Source: Halichondria panicea
Taxonomy: Eukaryota; Porifera; Demospongiae; Suberitida; Halichondriidae
Assembly (NCBI RefSeq): GCF_963675165.1
Contig: NC_087391.1
Coordinates: 2,189,001-2,253,000 of the forward strand
Length of the DNA: 64,000 nt
Direction of reading: 5' to 3'
Shown here: piece by piece, positions 62,601 to 64,000 of the stretch
How the letters are laid out: each line of letters opens with the position of its first letter
Position numbering within the stretch: position 1 is the stretch's first letter
Program-made: the position numbers and the translations under genes
Notes under the pieces: model-generated
Database searches by the model: none
What the model saw: only the letters and a program-made list of their open reading frames with translations
Told to the model about the DNA's origin: nothing

Positions 62601-63459
62601 CAAACTGTCTATTATGTTCGGGAGTCTGCTGTCCACGGCTTCTATGAAGAATTGAATCCGCCCCTATATATAGAAGGCAGGTAAAACCAAAAACCACTCC
62701 ATGAAAAAAACATTAACTTACTGTCCATGCATTAAAAGTTGTGCTTGAAACAGGTAGAGGATTGGGTGCTACCCCCAGTAGTGCTGTTGGACCTTGACCG
62801 AATGTTGTGCTCATTTCATTGAATGGGCAAGTGCTGGGGGACACTGAACAGTCTGTGAAGTTGTACCCAGTGCTGGTTCTTATCTCTAGTGATGCACGGA
62901 ATGGTCTGATGGTCCAACGGAACCTGGTGTCACAGCTATTCTCTCCTGTGTTGTCACAGTTTCCAGATTTGAGTGGTAGTTCATCACAACACACTGGACC
63001 AAATGTTGTGTTTAAGTGACATTCAGCACACAGTCCGGTTGGGTTGGTGTAATTGACCAAGTTGACAGTTAGAATAAATTCACCACACACCTGCAAAGGA
63101 AATGTTTGAGCTCAGGCAATTTTCTGACCTCTAAAAGTAGCAACAGCTGGGATGACAATTAATGCCGCGTCCTAAATAGAGGTAAATGTAGCCACACCAT
63201 AGCCTCGATTCTAGCGGAATCAAATGTTTTTAAGTGGCCTGAAATCGAGGCAAGTAGACTCTGTAGAGCTACCTTCAATTAGATGCGACTCTCTAAATAT
63301 GCAACACCAGGACTTCAACATAATTTTTCAACCTCCAAATGAAGCGACCTCTATTTTATGCTGTAGTTTTTTTATTTTGATTCTTACAGTTTTGGATGTG
63401 GCCATCAGTATGACCGTGAGTAGTGCCACACGTAACATGTATCCTCTGGTAACCATCAT
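59663..63459 (-). pseudogene. Gene H: Delta-like paralogue truncated by nonsense and frameshift
   Basis: Partner of C. Exons: leader 63388-63459, MNNL 62722-63090, DSL plus repeats 62018-62663, transmembrane 60888-61035, tail 59663-60747. The DSL part has lost an in-frame stretch (ADGTLT of its relatives), and the first repeats are fused out. A CGA codon of the relatives is TGA at 62079-62081, ending the protein before the membrane. The membrane exon also has a 13-bp tandem duplication near 60927-60945 that gives a stop right after the helix. The tail frame itself is intact. Either a decaying gene or a source of a short soluble MNNL-DSL protein. Confidence 0.8.
61099..61302. mobile_element. 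204-bp MITE in intron 3 of gene H
   Basis: The ends CCTTAAGGTGACATATTTTC and the inverse are flanked by TA on both sides. The same position in C, D and F lacks it. Degraded relatives, with GAAAATATGTCACCTAAGG, lie near 14,590 and 58,295. Confidence 0.85.
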
Positions 63460-64000
63460 GATCTACACACTGCAAATTGAAAGCACAAATGTGACTACAA
63501 TGGACATACAATATTATAAATTAACATGTACATGTTCTTGGAGCTTGTATATGTATGTATAGCTTCGATCCCAGGCCGCACTTCTTCTGAGAGGCAAAGG
63601 AGGCTAGTATATGTAGAGATTGATGAATATGTAGATGATGTAGATCTACAAGAGCCTGGCATGCAACAACTGTCAGACTGACTGACACTGAGCCAGCAGG
63701 TCTAGAAAGTTAATCAAACATCTTACTTCTGCTAGATTATGTGTTCAATGAGCTGCTATAATTATATCAACCCAGTTACCTTAAACTTACCAAAGTATCA
63801 CTTATTCTTGACACAGCTACTTGTTCTCTTGATTACTATATACCTAAGTATGTCTGCTTGATCCAGACAGATCTATGATCCAGCCAGCCAAAAATAGATT
63901 ATTAATGAGATTCATTGTGAAATTAAGAGATCAGCGTGGGCAGATCTCACCACAATCTATGGTCACAGTGGTGGTTGAACTGCAGAGAGACGATACAGTC
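63460..64000. other. Upstream region of gene H
   Basis: It resembles the regions upstream of C and D. A probable 5' UTR exon donor (gtaagt) lies at 63785-63790. No other gene is seen before the window ends. Confidence 0.5.

Overview
The window looks like nuclear DNA of a basal animal, most likely a sponge, although the species cannot be named from sequence alone. Genes have several short introns with GT-AG boundaries, the background is AT-rich and full of small inverted-repeat transposons, and the coding content is a lineage-expanded family of Delta/Serrate/Lag-2 (DSL) type membrane ligands. All recognisable genes lie on the minus strand.

Eight tandem paralogues, called A to H here, fill the window from left to right. 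The full five-coding-exon plan, read 5' to 3' on the minus strand, is: (1) a 23-24 residue signal peptide; (2) an MNNL-like domain, the N-terminal domain of Notch ligands; (3) one exon with the end of MNNL, a DSL-like domain and a variable array of CxxC-containing repeats of about 13 residues; (4) a transmembrane exon; (5) a cytoplasmic tail of about 355-460 residues with more than 20 tyrosines, ending in YDLGQ or YDLGK. Introns 1 and 2 are phase 0 and introns 3 and 4 are phase 1. These joins were worked out from splice sites and frame in every copy.

Spans: A 188-2309 (tail beyond the left edge); B 3641-12738 with an alternative first exon at 14347-14415; C 15980-20516; D 24473-28385; E 33327-38132; F 42240-45871; G 47227-56393 with an alternative first exon at 57991-58059; H 59663-63459. 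A-B-C and F-G-H are a higher-order duplication offset by about 43.6 kb. C, D and E repeat with a period of about 8.5-8.9 kb. G has three frameshifts in its repeat array and one in its tail. H has a nonsense codon and a frameshifting 13-bp duplication. Both look like decaying genes or truncated products.

The space between genes holds 5' UTR exon candidates and several inverted-repeat element families. Many insertions can be proven because a paralogous segment in the same window keeps the empty site. The main candidate for something undescribed is the architecture itself: a Notch-ligand-like head, a minisatellite-encoded cysteine stalk in place of ordinary EGF repeats, and a phosphotyrosine-scaffold-like tail, amplified into a cluster that is visibly turning over.
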